64,000 nt of DNA, from positions 19,595,221-19,659,220 of the forward strand of contig OW203986.1 in the NCBI GenBank assembly GCA_934047225.1, read 5' to 3'. Of this stretch, positions 22,975 to 34,235 are shown one piece after another (positions within the stretch are counted from its first letter, which is position 1; the number at the start of each line of letters is the position of its first letter). Below the pieces are notes generated by a model. That model had not been told where the DNA came from, did not search any database, and worked only from the letters and a program-made list of their open reading frames with translations. The position numbers were made by a program, and so were the translations under genes. The DNA is from Ypsolopha sequella. Taxonomy: Eukaryota; Arthropoda; Insecta; Lepidoptera; Ypsolophidae.

Positions 22975-23995
22975 GAAATTGCCGTTTTCTAAAGAGAATT
23001 TGAAGGAAACTCAATTTTCAGTACTAACATTTTTGCATTTCGTTTAGGAATAAGAAATCTAAATTATGTAATTTCTTTTGTGTATAAATCAGTCAACATT
23101 AAGCTAACAACCACATTAATTTTATTTTTGAAAAGTGTCAGCTGTAAAAAATTATTACGAATCTTATCATGGAAATGGATGGCATTTAGGGAGAACTGTT
23201 TTTGAAGATTTGATTTTTATAATTATGAGCTTTTGATTATGTTTATTTTGTGAAATCTATCGCTATGAATACTCTAAATATTATTAGAGTGCAATACAAA
23301 CTAGAAAATATCAATCAGAAACAAATCCGAAGACAAGAATTTGAAAAAATTCCCGGGCCAGGATTCGAGCTTGCGACCTCTTGTTATCAAGACAAGCGCG
23401 CTACCAATTGTCTAATAGTATTAAGAGCTTTTGATTATTTATTAGTATTAAAACAAATAAAAAAAGATTATAACTCGATATATTTCGACCCTCGGTATGG
23501 GGCCGTCTACAGTCGAATGTAAAAAATAGTGACATATAATTTAGGTATGATAATAAGAAAGTAAAAAAGTAAAAGTGTCACTTGTAAACAATTTTAGTAT
23601 TAAACTATTTTCTAAAAAATAAGAAATAAAAATAGGTTTCTGTACAGATGGTGTTGGTTACTTTTAATATTATTTAATCACTGCTCTTTTTGGATGTTGG
23701 TGGTTAGGTGGTTGTGCGATGTTGTTGTTGCTATTACTTGAAATTTTAAACGGATTAGTTCGTCGGTCAGTCGAGTCATGTCATGACATGAATATAATAT
23801 ATTTATAAATTATTTTTATAATCAAACTGAAAATAAAAACAAAATTTAATACGTAGATGTAAAACCTTGAAATTAACTTTCAAACAAAAACAAATAATTG
23901 AAATAGCTATTGAATTACAGGAATTATGAACTCATGAATCTGTAAGAAAATTTCGGCAATTTCATAGGTAAAGACCTATTATGATATAATAAGGC
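22975..23995 (+). repeat. Dispersed repeat, copy 1, interrupted by a 589-bp insertion
   Basis: It starts ATGAAATTGCCGTTTTC and ends TTTCGGCAATTTCATAGG, so the ends are themselves inverted. Diagnostic phrases (GGAAACTCAATTTTCAGTAC, CATTAAGCTAACAACC, CAGGAATTATGAACTCATG) are shared with copies at 27435-27905 (minus) and 34385-35010 (+). Confidence 0.75.
23224..23812. mobile_element. 589-bp insertion with 10-bp target duplication and tRNA-like segment
   Basis: TTTTTATAAT flanks it at 23214-23223 and 23813-23822, and removing it restores continuity with the copy at 34385. On the minus strand, 23357-23420 resembles a tRNA: an A-box-like TAGACAATTGG, anticodon stem CTTGT...ACAAG and B-box-like AGCTCGAATCC. 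It also contains a hairpin core at 23475-23516. A tRNA-headed SINE or composite element is the likeliest reading. Confidence 0.6.
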
Positions 23996-24115
23996 TTCGT
24001 AAAGATACTGAGAGCTTCATAATATTTTTCGGTACGCCATCAAGGTGTTAAGAGTCTGGCAGAGAATGCATAGTTCATACAAAAGAAATACCAAAATCAT
24101 TTGCAAATTTTATAC

Positions 24116-24376
24116 AAGGTGACTTTTTGATCATCTTCCAAATTCATACTAGTGGCTTGGTAAGTGATCAGTATCATGGATCAATAACAATTTTTGTAAA
24201 ATTCGTAAAATGAAATTTCGACTCCCCATAGTGATTCACTCGGAACTGGAAGTGAATTTCTATGGGAAGCCGAAATTAAATTTTACTAATTTCACAAAAA
24301 TTGTTATTGATCCATGATACTGATCACTTAGCAAGCCACCAGTATGAATTTGGACGATGATCAAAAAGTCACGTTG
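24116..24376. mobile_element. Palindromic MITE, ~260 bp
   Basis: GTGACTTTTTGATCATC and the following ~90 bp (TGATCAGTATCATGGATCAA near 24165) are mirrored by TTGATCCATGATACTGATCA near 24305 and GATGATCAAAAAGTCAC at the right end. The arms are ~105 bp and close to perfect. Confidence 0.85.
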
Positions 24377-24768
24377 CATATTCTTAAGATTTTATATGTA
24401 GTACAATAGTATTACAGAATATTTAGATACTCAAATTATGTCTGTTTTATACAGGTTTAAAAAATAAATACAAAGAATTTCTAATTTCCATAGATTTTTT
24501 TTCTCTAATTTTATGTTTAAATCAATAATTATTCTAATTGGAATAAAAAAAACACAAACTTAAGAATAAGTAGGATAATTTACAAATGATTCTAAAATAG
24601 TGCAAATAACAGACATCTCAGAGATTGCAACTTTATACTTGTAGTTGATTTAATAACCGTTTACTTGATAGTAGAATTTGAAAACGCAGGCTATATATGT
24701 AAAAAAGTTTACATAGAAAACCGATCAACTAATCGGAGTCGAAAATAAAGTTGTAAGATGGCCCCTTT

Positions 24769-24892
24769 AATAGTAGTTTATGCTACAAGGGCGAAAAGAA
24801 ATAAATTACGAGGACGATTTAAAACACGAGCGTGTTTTAAATCGTCCTCGTAATTAATTTCTTTTCGCCTTTGTAGCATAAACTACTATTAA
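24769..24892. repeat. Near-perfect 124-bp palindrome related to the ~380-bp repeat family
   Basis: TAATAGTAGTTTATGCTACA runs inward through GAGGACGATTTAAAACACG and is mirrored to TGTAGCATAAACTACTATTA, with almost no loop. It consists of the terminal ~60 bp of the repeat at 25599, 30383 and 61288 present twice, head to head. Confidence 0.85.
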
Positions 24893-25598
24893 TGTTAATA
24901 AGTGAGTAGACCAACTTATCACCACAGTTAGCGGAAAATGTTTATGATGCAGTTACTACACAGAATAATATGACATCTATAAAACTTTATTGTTTGATAA
25001 AACATGTCAAACGAATTATATATAGTGCAAATCAAGTTATATGTACCAGTCTGTCTATGCATTTATAATGTGCTGCTGCTTTTATTGACACCGACTTTTT
25101 CCAATAATCCGGCAAAGAGTCGAACGGCATCGAATTTGAATATCTGCCAAAACCAAATGCGGTTAAAGTGGAAAAATTATTTGAAACGAGACCGGAATGT
25201 ATAGTATGTATGTATTTACCTTGTATGTTTGTTTATGTAAGGACAATATTGAAAAGTTCATAGTACAGTATGCAAACAGTATTGTTCGTTGCAGGACATG
25301 CCGAAACAACATATTTCAATTCGATATCGAGCGGACAATGGTCGGGAAACGAGGAATATAAATTGCCTGTATCGAACAGGGGACGCGGAAGTAAACAACT
25401 GCATTAACTGTGCGGTGTTACATTGACAGATCATTTCTAAATTCTGTTTGGGAATCTGCATAACTAGTCATTAACTAAATTGTACTGACTACGTAACTCC
25501 TAACTACTCGTATATAATGTAAAATTTTATCAACCGCCCGAATTCATACTGGAGAGTCGGTTAGTAATCAGGAACCATGATTAATTTAATGACAGATA

Positions 25599-25984
25599 GG
25601 CCCACTTTTTATGCATCAAAACCGAACAGAAAGTCGATTATTTTGCCCTAGGGCTTTATTTTTACTAATTTTTTAAATTTATCTACAATGGTTGGCTAAC
25701 CTGCAGCCTTTCCTGTGTACCATAAATGTTATACTTTTTTCCACTGTTTAACGGCTCTAGATACAGTCCCTTTGAGGCCATAATTTAAAGTTCACAAGAT
25801 TATATTTGTTTTATTTCCTCACACTATGCATTGAAAAACGTAGTATGATACACGGGCGTAAGAGCAATAAATTACTCGGTTACGTTTAAAACACTCGCTA
25901 CGCTCGTCCTCGTAATTTACGCTCATGTTTTTAATCTTCCTCGTAATTTATTCCCTTTCGCGCTTGTAGCATAAACTACTATTA
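25599..25984 (+). repeat. ~380-bp dispersed repeat, copy A
   Basis: Runs from GGCCCACTTTTTATGCATCA through CCCTAGGGCTTTATT, GGTTGGCTAACCTGCAGCC and TGATACACGGGCGTAAGAGC to TAGCATAAACTACTAT. Same order in copies B (30383, inverted) and C (61288). Confidence 0.8.
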
Positions 25985-27059
25985 TAAATACACATAATAC
26001 ACAAAACAATAATTATGACGAAGTTGGAAGATAGACGAGAATCAGGAATGTCGTGTAACTCCCAGCACGGGGCAAAGTTGGCATAGTTCGCACGCCACTG
26101 AGACCACAGGAGCACCTGACTTCCTGATAATTTTCAACACTTCGCTACGGGCAAGCACCAGCAATATATTTCGACACTATTGTCAACAAACTTACCCCTA
26201 CGATCAGTGATAATCAGTGAAAATCAGAATGTATGGACATTATTTATATTATGCTTTATTAAAAACGCTTAAACCGAAAGAAAACGGAGCACTGTTCGTA
26301 CATCATACACATGGAAGCTCTTGATATTTTTGTTTTTATTTTTACGGTAAGGGTTTTGTTAACTACCGATATTATGGCATTATTTCGCAGTCTTAACACA
26401 TTTAGGAACGCATAACGAGACACAAAAGAAAAATAAATGTATCACGTCAATATTTCAGGCAAGCAAATAACATAGTTTTTTAAAGAAATAACATAGTTTC
26501 TTTAAGTAAAACATAGTTTCTTAAGTACAATAAGTCAATTATACACACATATTTACACGAAAATTATATATAGGTACGGCTCAATAAAATCTGGTACTTT
26601 GTAAAAATTATAGTGATGGAAGCTTTTGAATTATTTTAAATATTTCAAACGATAGTTCTTTGATATCGAACCGTATTAAATAATATTGAATAGTAGTTGG
26701 GGAACAATCATTTCTGAACAAAACAGTTATTCAACCCAAACACGTGATTAAACAATTAAATTGAAAAATTCAAGTGAAGCCCGTCACATGATGACTCCCG
26801 TTCCGTTCCGGTGTCTCATCCAGCCAACAGTTCTGCTGCAAGGTTACAAAGACCCGAGACACGGATGAGCCACGTAGATACAGGTGGGGTGTGTACAGCG
26901 AGGGTGGAGGCGTCATAGAAGTTAAGGAGGCCCACCAAAGGCCCACCCGAAATTAGACATCATCGTATTGTGAGCATGTGTGGGATAAATATATACTATA
27001 GGTGTGTAACCATAACCTATCTGCTTGCTGTTAAAAATATGAAAATAGTTTTTTTTTGT

Positions 27060-27300
27060 TAAGTTGAACAAATTCAAAAGGTGCCAAACAGGACCCTATT
27101 TTCAAAGCCTTCGCTGTCTGTCCCACTGTCCGTCTGTCACAGGGATCCCTTTTACGTAGCCAGTTGAAACTTTCACAAAATACGTGGCATCTATCACGGC
27201 AAATACAAACAATTTTCAAAAAATTATAACCCACGTAGTGTCTGCATACAAAAAAACCTCAAAAAATCCATTTTTTAACGTTATCATGTTCCAAGGTAAA
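27060..27300 (+). repeat. Fragment of the CGACTCGCACTTGG repeat family
   Basis: GTGCCAAACAGGACCCTATT, TCGCTGTCTGTCCCACTGTC and AGTTGAAACTTTCACAAAAT match the 5' half of the repeat at 9405. Confidence 0.65.
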
Positions 27301-27434
27301 TGTGTGCAATATCGATTTCATCTGTCAAATTGATCGAATCGATGCTTACTTGCACCACAGGACAGCTATTCCTCGAAACGATTTTCGAACTGCAAATAAT
27401 GGAGAAAAAAAAATAATAAAAAATAATAGGTAAA

Positions 27435-27905
27435 AATTGCTGAAATTTTCTAACAGATTCATGAGTTCATAATTCAATAGCTATTTCAATTATTTGTTTT
27501 TTGTTTAAAAGTTGCGTTCCAGGTTTTATCACTACGTATTAAGTTTCGTTCTTATTTTCAGTTTGATTACAAAAATGAAATCTTCATATTTATATTGATA
27601 TTCTTTATTTTACACAAAAAACATAGTATTTGCAAATTGTACTTAGAGATATCATGTACATAGACGAAATGTACAAAATATACAAAAATACAGAAATGAA
27701 ATCTTCAAACACAGTTTGTCCTAATTTGTTTTACAGCGGACACCATTAAAAAATTAGATTAAAGTCGCTGTTAGCTTAATGTTGTCTCATTCGTACACAG
27801 AATATCTGGATATGTCATTCCTAAAAAAAAAAGTTTGTACTGAAAATGGAGTTTTCCTCAAATTATCCATAGAAAATGGCAATTTCATAGTTAATGACCT
27901 AATAT
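27435..27905 (-). repeat. Dispersed repeat, copy 2 (inverted)
   Basis: Reverse complement of the repeat at 22975, for example CAGATTCATGAGTTCATAAT and AGCTTAATGTTGTCTCATTC. It carries a small LINE- or SINE-tail insertion at 27587-27693. Confidence 0.75.
27587..27693 (-). mobile_element. 107-bp insertion with 14-bp target duplication
   Basis: AAATGAAATCTTCA is present at 27573-27586 and 27694-27707. The insert contains TTCTTTATTTTACAC-type sequence that looks like the antisense 3' end of a LINE. A 14-bp duplication fits target-primed reverse transcription. Confidence 0.65.
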
Positions 27906-28029
27906 TTTAATGACATATATTTTAAGGGGAACCTTACAAAAAACCAATAAAACAATTTTTAAACTAACCCGTCGTATTTATCAGGTTACAACTAAAGTGT
28001 GCTAATCTTGACCCGGTATATTTGTCTAG

Positions 28030-28200
28030 GTGAGATGATAATCACGAACGACAAGTACCAGATGAGCGAGATCAACAGCTCTGCGTACAGCGTGCAGATG
28101 CGGCTGCTGGTGCGGAATATACAGACGAGCGACCTGGGCGGATACAAGTGTATCTCCAAGAACTCAATCGGTGACGCCGAGGGGAATATTCGGCTTTATG
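28030..28200 (+). CDS. DIP/lachesin-like receptor, exon encoding second half of third Ig domain
   Basis: This 171-bp exon has acceptor TTTGTCTAG ending at 28029 and donor GTAAGA at 28201. Its 56 full codons begin EMIITNDKYQMSEINSS and contain the Ig C-strand signature DLGGYKC with the second disulfide cysteine, then ISKNSIGDAEGNIRLY. It joins in phase with 5014-5133 (ENG|EMII) and with the exon at 29011 (Tyr, then split Glu). NSS is a possible N-glycosylation sequon. The 3' 115 bases of this exon are the source of the tandem array that starts at the donor. Reading through the donor gives only six more codons before TAA at 28218-28220, so a retained intron would encode a receptor without the GPI tail. 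Confidence 0.93.
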
Positions 28201-28776
28201 GTAAGACATACAGCGTGTAAGTGAGGCTGCTGGTGCGTAACATACAGACAAGTGACCTGGGTGGATACAAGTGCATCTCCAAGTACTTAATTGGTGACGC
28301 CGAGGGGAATGTTTGACTTTATGGTAATACATACAGCGTGTAAGTGAAGCTGCTGGTGCGTAACATACAGACAAGTGACCTGGGTGGATACAAATGTATC
28401 TCCAAGAACTTAATTGGTGACGCCCAGGGGAATATTCGACTTTATGGTAAGACATACAGCGTGTAAGTGAGGCTGCTGGTGCGTGACATACAGACGAGTG
28501 ACCTGGGTGGATACAAGTGCATCTCCAAGAACTTAATTGATGACGCCGAGGGGAATATTTGACTTTATAGTAAGACGTACAGCGTGTAAGTGAAGCTGCT
28601 GGTGCGTAACATACAGACAAGTGACCTGGGTGGATACAAGTGCATCTCTAAGAACTTCATCGTTGAGGCCGAAGGCAACTTTCACCTTTATGGTAAGACA
28701 CACAGCGTGCAGATAGGGCTGCTGGTGCGGAACATATAGACAAGCTACCTGGGCGGATACAAGTGCATCTCCAAGA
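28201..28776 (+). repeat. Tandem array of degenerate exon copies, 123-bp period
   Basis: Four full copies (28201-28323, 28324-28446, 28447-28569, 28570-28692) and a fifth of ~84 bp (28693-28776) repeat the 3' part of the preceding Ig exon plus the first bases of its intron (28086-28208). The marker TACAGCGTG recurs at 28086, 28209, 28332, 28455, 28578 and (as CACAGCGTG) 28701, exactly 123 bp apart, with no indel. Copies 1-4 share TAA where the real exon has CAG (SVQ to SV-stop), which also creates GTAAGT donor motifs at 28217, 28340, 28463 and 28586. Copy 5 keeps CAG but has TAG further on. Each unit starts with a GTAAGA or GTAATA donor-like motif. No unit has an acceptor, so these are not ordinary mutually exclusive exons. 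They lie in the intron between 28200 and 29011. Confidence 0.93.
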
Positions 28777-29010
28777 GATTCACTGAAAGATCTTGTGACA
28801 AAAATCTTCTAGTTTCCCTCAGAAGAGTATACTCGTAGTATTGTTTGATCCCGCTTATAGCAACTGGCATGAACTGAGTTGATTTTAATGTCCAATATGT
28901 CTCAATTATCCCTTCTCTACAAATCTTGCTTATAAGGGTTGATTTTGCATCGTTATCGTTCATTCTACTGATCCTGAAAAAAAAATGATTGTTTTACTTT
29001 CTTTACGCAG

Positions 29011-29237
29011 AGGTCGAGCTCCCAAACAGAAAGTCGAAGGTTGATGACGACAGAGGTTCTATCCTGAACGAAATCAACGACGTCCGCTCCAGCCTCCAAG
29101 GGCCTCTGCGAGAAGGCGGACCCCGCTCAGAAGACGCGGACTTCCTCGGCGGCGGGGGCCCGCCCTCCGGCCACAGCGCCCCCCTAGCTCCAGCCCCCAT
29201 GTTTTTAATATCGGCCCTACTCTACGCGGCCTGCTAA
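29011..29237 (+). CDS. DIP/lachesin-like receptor, terminal exon with GPI-anchor signal
   Basis: The acceptor TTTCTTTACGCAG ends at 29010 and the first two bases complete the split Glu codon (TAT G|AG). The exon encodes 74 residues and a TAA stop at 29235-29237. The segment starts VELPNRKSKVDDDRGSIL, is followed by a Gly/Pro-rich linker, and ends in a short hydrophobic tail (APMFLISALLYAAC). This is the expected C-terminal GPI-attachment signal of DIP/lachesin proteins, with no cytoplasmic domain. GC content is much higher than its surroundings, as is usual for coding sequence here. Candidate polyadenylation signals follow at 29357 and 29437. Confidence 0.9.
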
Positions 29238-29356
29238 ACTTTCCCTATAAAGCCATGCGCAAACTTGAAGCCTCTTTGACTCTAAAACAAACGCATGTTA
29301 GCTTTATTGCTTGGAGCCAAATTGTTTTGCGATCACTACTCGTTCGTATCTTTTGA

Positions 29357-29442
29357 AATAAAAACTTTTTTACGATTTTATTTTAGTTGAAAGTTTTTCG
29401 GTTAGGTAATGTTTTAAATTTAAACCAATTTACTTGAATAAA
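29357..29442 (+). terminator. Candidate polyadenylation signals of the DIP-like gene
   Basis: AATAAA occurs at 29357-29362 and again at 29437-29442, 120 and 200 bases after the stop codon at 29237. In AT-rich DNA this hexamer is common by chance, so only their position supports them. Confidence 0.4.
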
Positions 29443-29499
29443 TGATATGTGTAGGTATTTGACAGAAATTATTTTGCCACCCGACACCTTTTTAAGTGA

Positions 29500-29710
29500 T
29501 CAATCCATGACTACATATTTCCATTTGATACGATCCTGACATACTTCTTTCATTTCTTCCATAACCATCAATCTAGTCATATAATAAGCTCTTCTGTTCC
29601 GGGTACTATTGACATTGCCCTTCTTCAGTATGTCGCCAATTTGGTCAGCAAACGTCCTTTCTTCTAAAGCGGCCTTGTCGAGCTGTACCTTCCACATAAT
29701 GTATAAAAAA
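29500..29710 (-). pseudogene. RTE-type LINE C-terminal relic
   Basis: The minus-strand frame encodes LEERTFADQIGDILKKG, STRNRRAYYMTRLM and EEMKEVCQDRIKWK, the characteristic C-terminus of a lepidopteran RTE-like polymerase. Only about 70 codons remain. It lies 260 bp after the end of the DIP-like gene. Confidence 0.75.
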
Positions 29711-29759
29711 ATTATACTTGTAAATGTCGGCACTTGGTGAAACATGAAACACATCTTAA

Positions 29760-30382
29760 AATTTCATAAAATTTTATTTTTCTGTTAACATTATCATCGT
29801 TTACGTAGCTCAAAACCTGTATCCAAAATCTAATTGTATTCTTTATTATCCTCTTTTTTTATACATGAACAAAAATCCACAGCAAATATAGTAAATATTG
29901 ACTTATGGTTAAACGTCAGTCGTTCGGTACAAAGTGCGCAACTTAACATTGTTTTTTTTTGTTAAGAAGTTAAAAGTGAAAAATATATTGGTCTATGGCA
30001 ATTCACGCCAATAGTTCAGTATAAGTCAGGTTTGTAAATCAACAGTTTGAAATAAAATGCACAATTCGTCACGATTTTGTCCAAACAAGCTTAAAATGCT
30101 GTTTTAAGTTTGTTTCGTATTTAATTTGTGCATTAAATTTTAAGCTGTTAATTCATAAACCTTACTTCTATTGAAATAAATTGCCATATACTAATATATT
30201 TTTCACTTTTAACTTCTTAACAAGAAAAACAAAGTTAAGTTTTACCTCAATATTACATCAGCTAATAGTGCCAACAACGGATTTTACTATGCTAAACAAT
30301 AAATATACCTTTTTTACACTAACAACATGATAAAATGATAAATCAATTTATACGTCATTTTAACAATACAAAGAAAATGACA
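29760..30382. other. Intergenic AT-rich stretch with an inverted repeat
   Basis: A loose palindrome spans about 29940-30240: TTGTTAAGAAGTTAAAAGTG with TTGGTCTATGGCAATT on the left pair with ATTGCCATATACTAATATA and CACTTTTAACTTCTTAACAA on the right. No coding sequence was recognised. Confidence 0.55.
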
Positions 30383-30770
30383 TAATAGTAGTTTATGCTA
30401 CAAGCGCGCAAAGGAATAAATTACGAGGACGATTTAAAACACGAGCGTAGCGAGTGTTTTAAACGTAACCGAGTAATTTATTGCTCTTACGCCCGTGTAT
30501 CATACTACGTTTTTCAATGCATAGTGTGAGGAAATAAGAAAAATATAATCTTGTGAACTTTAAATTATAATTGGCTCAAAAGGACTGTATCCAGAGCCGT
30601 TAAACAGTGGAAAAAAAAGTATAATATATAAGGTTTACAGGAAAGGCCAACCATTGTGAATAAATAAAGAAAAAAAAATAATAATAAAGCCCTAGGGCAA
30701 AATAATCGACTTTCTGTTCGGTTTTGATGCATAAAAAGTGGGCCTTTACGAGCACTTTCATTGAAAATAT
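30383..30770 (-). repeat. ~380-bp dispersed repeat, copy B (inverted)
   Basis: Begins TAATAGTAGTTTATGCTACA and runs to GGGCCTTTACGAGCAC, mirroring copies A and C with a few percent divergence by eye. Confidence 0.8.
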
Positions 30771-33060
30771 AATGCAAGATCAATTTCTTTTGTCGCTCTA
30801 CTTTCATTCGTTCTCTCTACATGTCGTTTATATCAAAAAGCGCTTTAAGTTTGTGCTTGGCTGTTTTAATGAAAACTTGTACAGTGGAAATAAATTGAAA
30901 TGAATAGTTAAATAGCTGTTATTTCTGTGCGATTATTATATGTGATGGACGCAAATGCAGTGTGAATAAAAATACGTACATCATTTTATAACAACAGTAG
31001 TATATTGGGCTAAAGTAAAATTGTAAGTGAATTATAAACTGTCAATGTGTATGTTTTGAGTAATCAACCACATATAAAAAAGTATATGCTTATCTACGTA
31101 AATGACCATAAATACATACGAATATGAGCATAATTTAAAATATTTTTTGTAACAACTTTTTTACAAAATTTTATGATTTTCTGATAAAACTGTAACGTTT
31201 TTCTCTTCCCTATTTTATAATATTTTGTTTTTACAAACAAACGTAAAAAACATATGTTTTACGTATTTTGGCTTGTGTGATGTCCAGAAACGTTAGTAAA
31301 TTTAAATATTATTGCTAAATTATAGAATATTTTGTAACTGTTAATGTAATAATATTGTTGAATTTTATGACATTATTTGTAAGATGTAAATTGAACAAAT
31401 TAAGCGGTAGTTATGTTTATGAAAATGTTTATAATGTCTTCGACAGTTTAGACTGATTTTATTCAATGTTTATTTTATTAATTCGTCTGATATTTCATAA
31501 CGTTATAACTGTAATAAATTAAATCTGATAATCTTTACATACGGTCTGTAAATGTATATTATTGCCTAAAATGAATAAATAAATAATATTGTATGATAAA
31601 ATACTACTGCATATTTTTTCCATTAGACCTAATGAATATACATATGTTATACAATGAAATAAAAGTTGCTGTAAAGTAAGTAAATATACAAAAGTAAAGT
31701 AAGTATACTCATAACTTTTCAACAAAGTAAAAAGACTATGTGTCTATGGTACAATTAATATATAGTGTTCCACTTGCGGCGTAAAGAGAGTATTCACATC
31801 GTTCCTTTACAAGACATAATAGCTTTTATTTATACCTTTTATAGCCGTTTTATGATTACTTATCTACATTGTTTGACCGATGTTATATTATTACATTATA
31901 GCACGGAAATTCTGTGGAAATGAAATAAAGAAACAATCACAAACGACGACGTTCTCGCTTCTGATTGATTCTCTAACGGCAATACCGTCACTCACTTTCA
32001 CTTTATGGACGAGTGTTCATTTCTCATTTTACATAAAATAGTTCACTCCGGACCCACCATACCCCTAGCCATACCCCTGGGGGTAGGGTGGGACGGAACC
32101 ATACCATGGTAGTGCTGTGTATTCTAATAGCCTTCAGTTTCATAAAGTCCACTATATCAAAAAGTCCACTGTATTAGTTAAAAAATTTATAAAATAATAT
32201 AATGTAACACGAAGACGATATTTTTAGATGATCGTAAATAAAGTACTGTGTCCGCCAACTGGACATTATTAGACATTGGAACACTCGTGGGGTCTATTAC
32301 GAAACTCACTTCGTTCGTTTCGTAAACAGTCACTTGTGCCCTGATGTCTCACATTATGTTACAGTTCCATAAACTACTATTACACCCTCGGGCATCTCAC
32401 ACAGATTTACAACCTCGTACGACTAACGTCTTTCCTTTTTCCAAATGATTTTTCTGCAAAACTGTCGCATACTAAAGGTATCTCATATACATAAATATCT
32501 ACACAAAACCATACAATTTATTTTACTTTTCTTACCAGAAGTAATAATCTAACAGTTCCTTTTAAATATACCAAACACTCTACCACTAATATATTAACAT
32601 GTCTTTTTTACTTTGTTTAAAAGTAGCATTGGATATCATTCCCCTTTCCTAAGCTATTCTAGACAGACGACGACATATATATAAAATAATATGAAATATA
32701 TATTTTTTATGACTCACTAACACTTTGGTATACAGGATTAAATTGCTAAAATTGCTGGAAATTCGACTATATTATAATTTTGGATTATTTTAATACTTGT
32801 TTTATAATTTTGAATTCTGTTTGTATATTATTGGTTTAAATAAAAATGAAAAAGTATGGTGATATTTTGACAGTGTTTTTTGTACCTAAAAAGCTTTTTA
32901 AACCAAAAGTATTCTAGATTTTGTATTTAAATTAGGGGACTATTTTTTTTCACGTCAAAAATATTTACATCACATCAAATGTCCCCATCGCATCGTTTAA
33001 ATTACTGTACGGGTTTAGATTAAGCAGGACCATAAAAAAAAATACTTGGAACATTCAGAA
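30771..33060. other. Gene-free AT-rich stretch
   Basis: Mostly AT-rich sequence. A short GC palindrome lies at 32065-32100 (CCATACCCCTGGGGGTAGGG). A repeat-like phrase at 32270-32400 (GAACACTCGTGGGGTC, CTTGTGCCCTGATGTC) is of a type seen in lepidopteran MITEs. No exon was found. Confidence 0.45.
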
Positions 33061-33119
33061 ATTCTTCAGCGCAGAAGCGAGCTGGAGCCGCCATACAGCT
33101 GGAGCTGGAGCCGGTTATT

Positions 33120-33710
33120 TTTATGACAACCTAAAATCCTACACATGAACCAAAAGACCATGGGCACTTTTGTATGGACTCTGCTCCAATTTACAACAGT
33201 GGTGAAATACATATCATATGAAAGCCCTTCGGGCGTACTTAATTCATTCTATCGCAGCGAAGTTCATATCCAGCGCGAAAATTGTGTTTTGGTACGTTTT
33301 AAAAAATATACTAGAAAACTGTTTTGCGCAGGATTTGAACTTAGCTGTCATAGAATGATATTAAGTACACCCCAAGACCTTTCATATGACATGGGTTTCG
33401 TTACTGTTGAAGGCTTGGTGCAAAATTACTCATGGTCCTTTCATGTGCAGTTAGTATTTTTGTTTTTAGTATTTCCTGGTGTGTGATTGATTAAATACTA
33501 CCCTTTTAAATATTCAGATATTATGTATCCTGTTGGTGTATGTAACCGTAAGCAAACGCAATCAATTCTAAAACCTTTCTCTGTAATCTACCACTTAGTG
33601 AAAACTGTCAATTTGACAAGGTTTCAAGTTCCCCACATCTTTGGTATGCTTCGCTCGACCCTCTTAGGAGACCTCAGAAGGGCGCACGCTTAGAAGGAGG
33701 TAAGTGAGAT
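33120..33710 (+). repeat. Probable dispersed repeat, partly open
   Basis: This block is less AT-rich than its surroundings and holds an open frame of 113 codons (33145-33486) with no recognisable domain. Phrases such as AAAGCCCTTCGGGCGTAC and GCTTCGCTCGACCCTCTTAG look like repeat DNA. The identity is uncertain. Confidence 0.35.
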
Positions 33711-34044
33711 CTTGATAGGGTGTAACCGCGTGCATTAGCAAAATTGCCTGTCCCTTTATTATTTTCATTGTAAGGGTTTCAGAGTAGAAAAATAAATCCT
33801 GTACTAAATAATTGGATGTAGTGTACCTGCGTGTTAAGAAAAATTGTGCAAATTAATTTAACTTATTAATTGTTTGATTTAACAGTACATATTTGTTTGA
33901 TTTTAAAAATAAAGGTTTTTTTATTCGGGTACTACTTTTGCTAGTAGCATTTATTGGTTACTCGAAAATGGGCAGTTAACTTTAAATCACATACGAAAAA
34001 ATGTTTCGAAACATAAATAACCACACAATATTTATTGTAATTTT

Positions 34045-34235
34045 TCTAAGCGTGCCTAACGGGACCCTATTACTACGTCTCCGCTGTCTGTCCGTCTCTT
34101 TGTCTCCGTACGAGAAACCTCCATAAAGACGCTACCATTTTAGCACCTTGATTTTTGTCGCTTTAATGTTGTTATGAGAGTTACATTTTTTTATTTACCA
34201 TATTTTTCTCGACTCGCACTTGGTCAGTTTATAAA
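34045..34235 (+). repeat. Fragment of the CGACTCGCACTTGG repeat family
   Basis: GTGCCTAACGGGACCCTATT, CTCCGCTGTCTGTCCGTC and CTCGACTCGCACTTGGTCAG match both ends of the repeat at 9405 with an internal deletion. Confidence 0.7.

Noticed and set aside
28072..28620. 182-codon antisense ORF with internal repeats
   Set aside because: It is the reverse strand of the 123-bp exon-copy array; its repeats follow from the array period, which is a multiple of three.
28209..28776. Mutually exclusive Dscam-like exon cluster
   Set aside because: The copies lack acceptors and begin in mid-exon; four share an in-frame stop.
33145..33486. 113-codon ORF
   Set aside because: Sequence has the look of a dispersed repeat and no known domain; not annotated as a gene.
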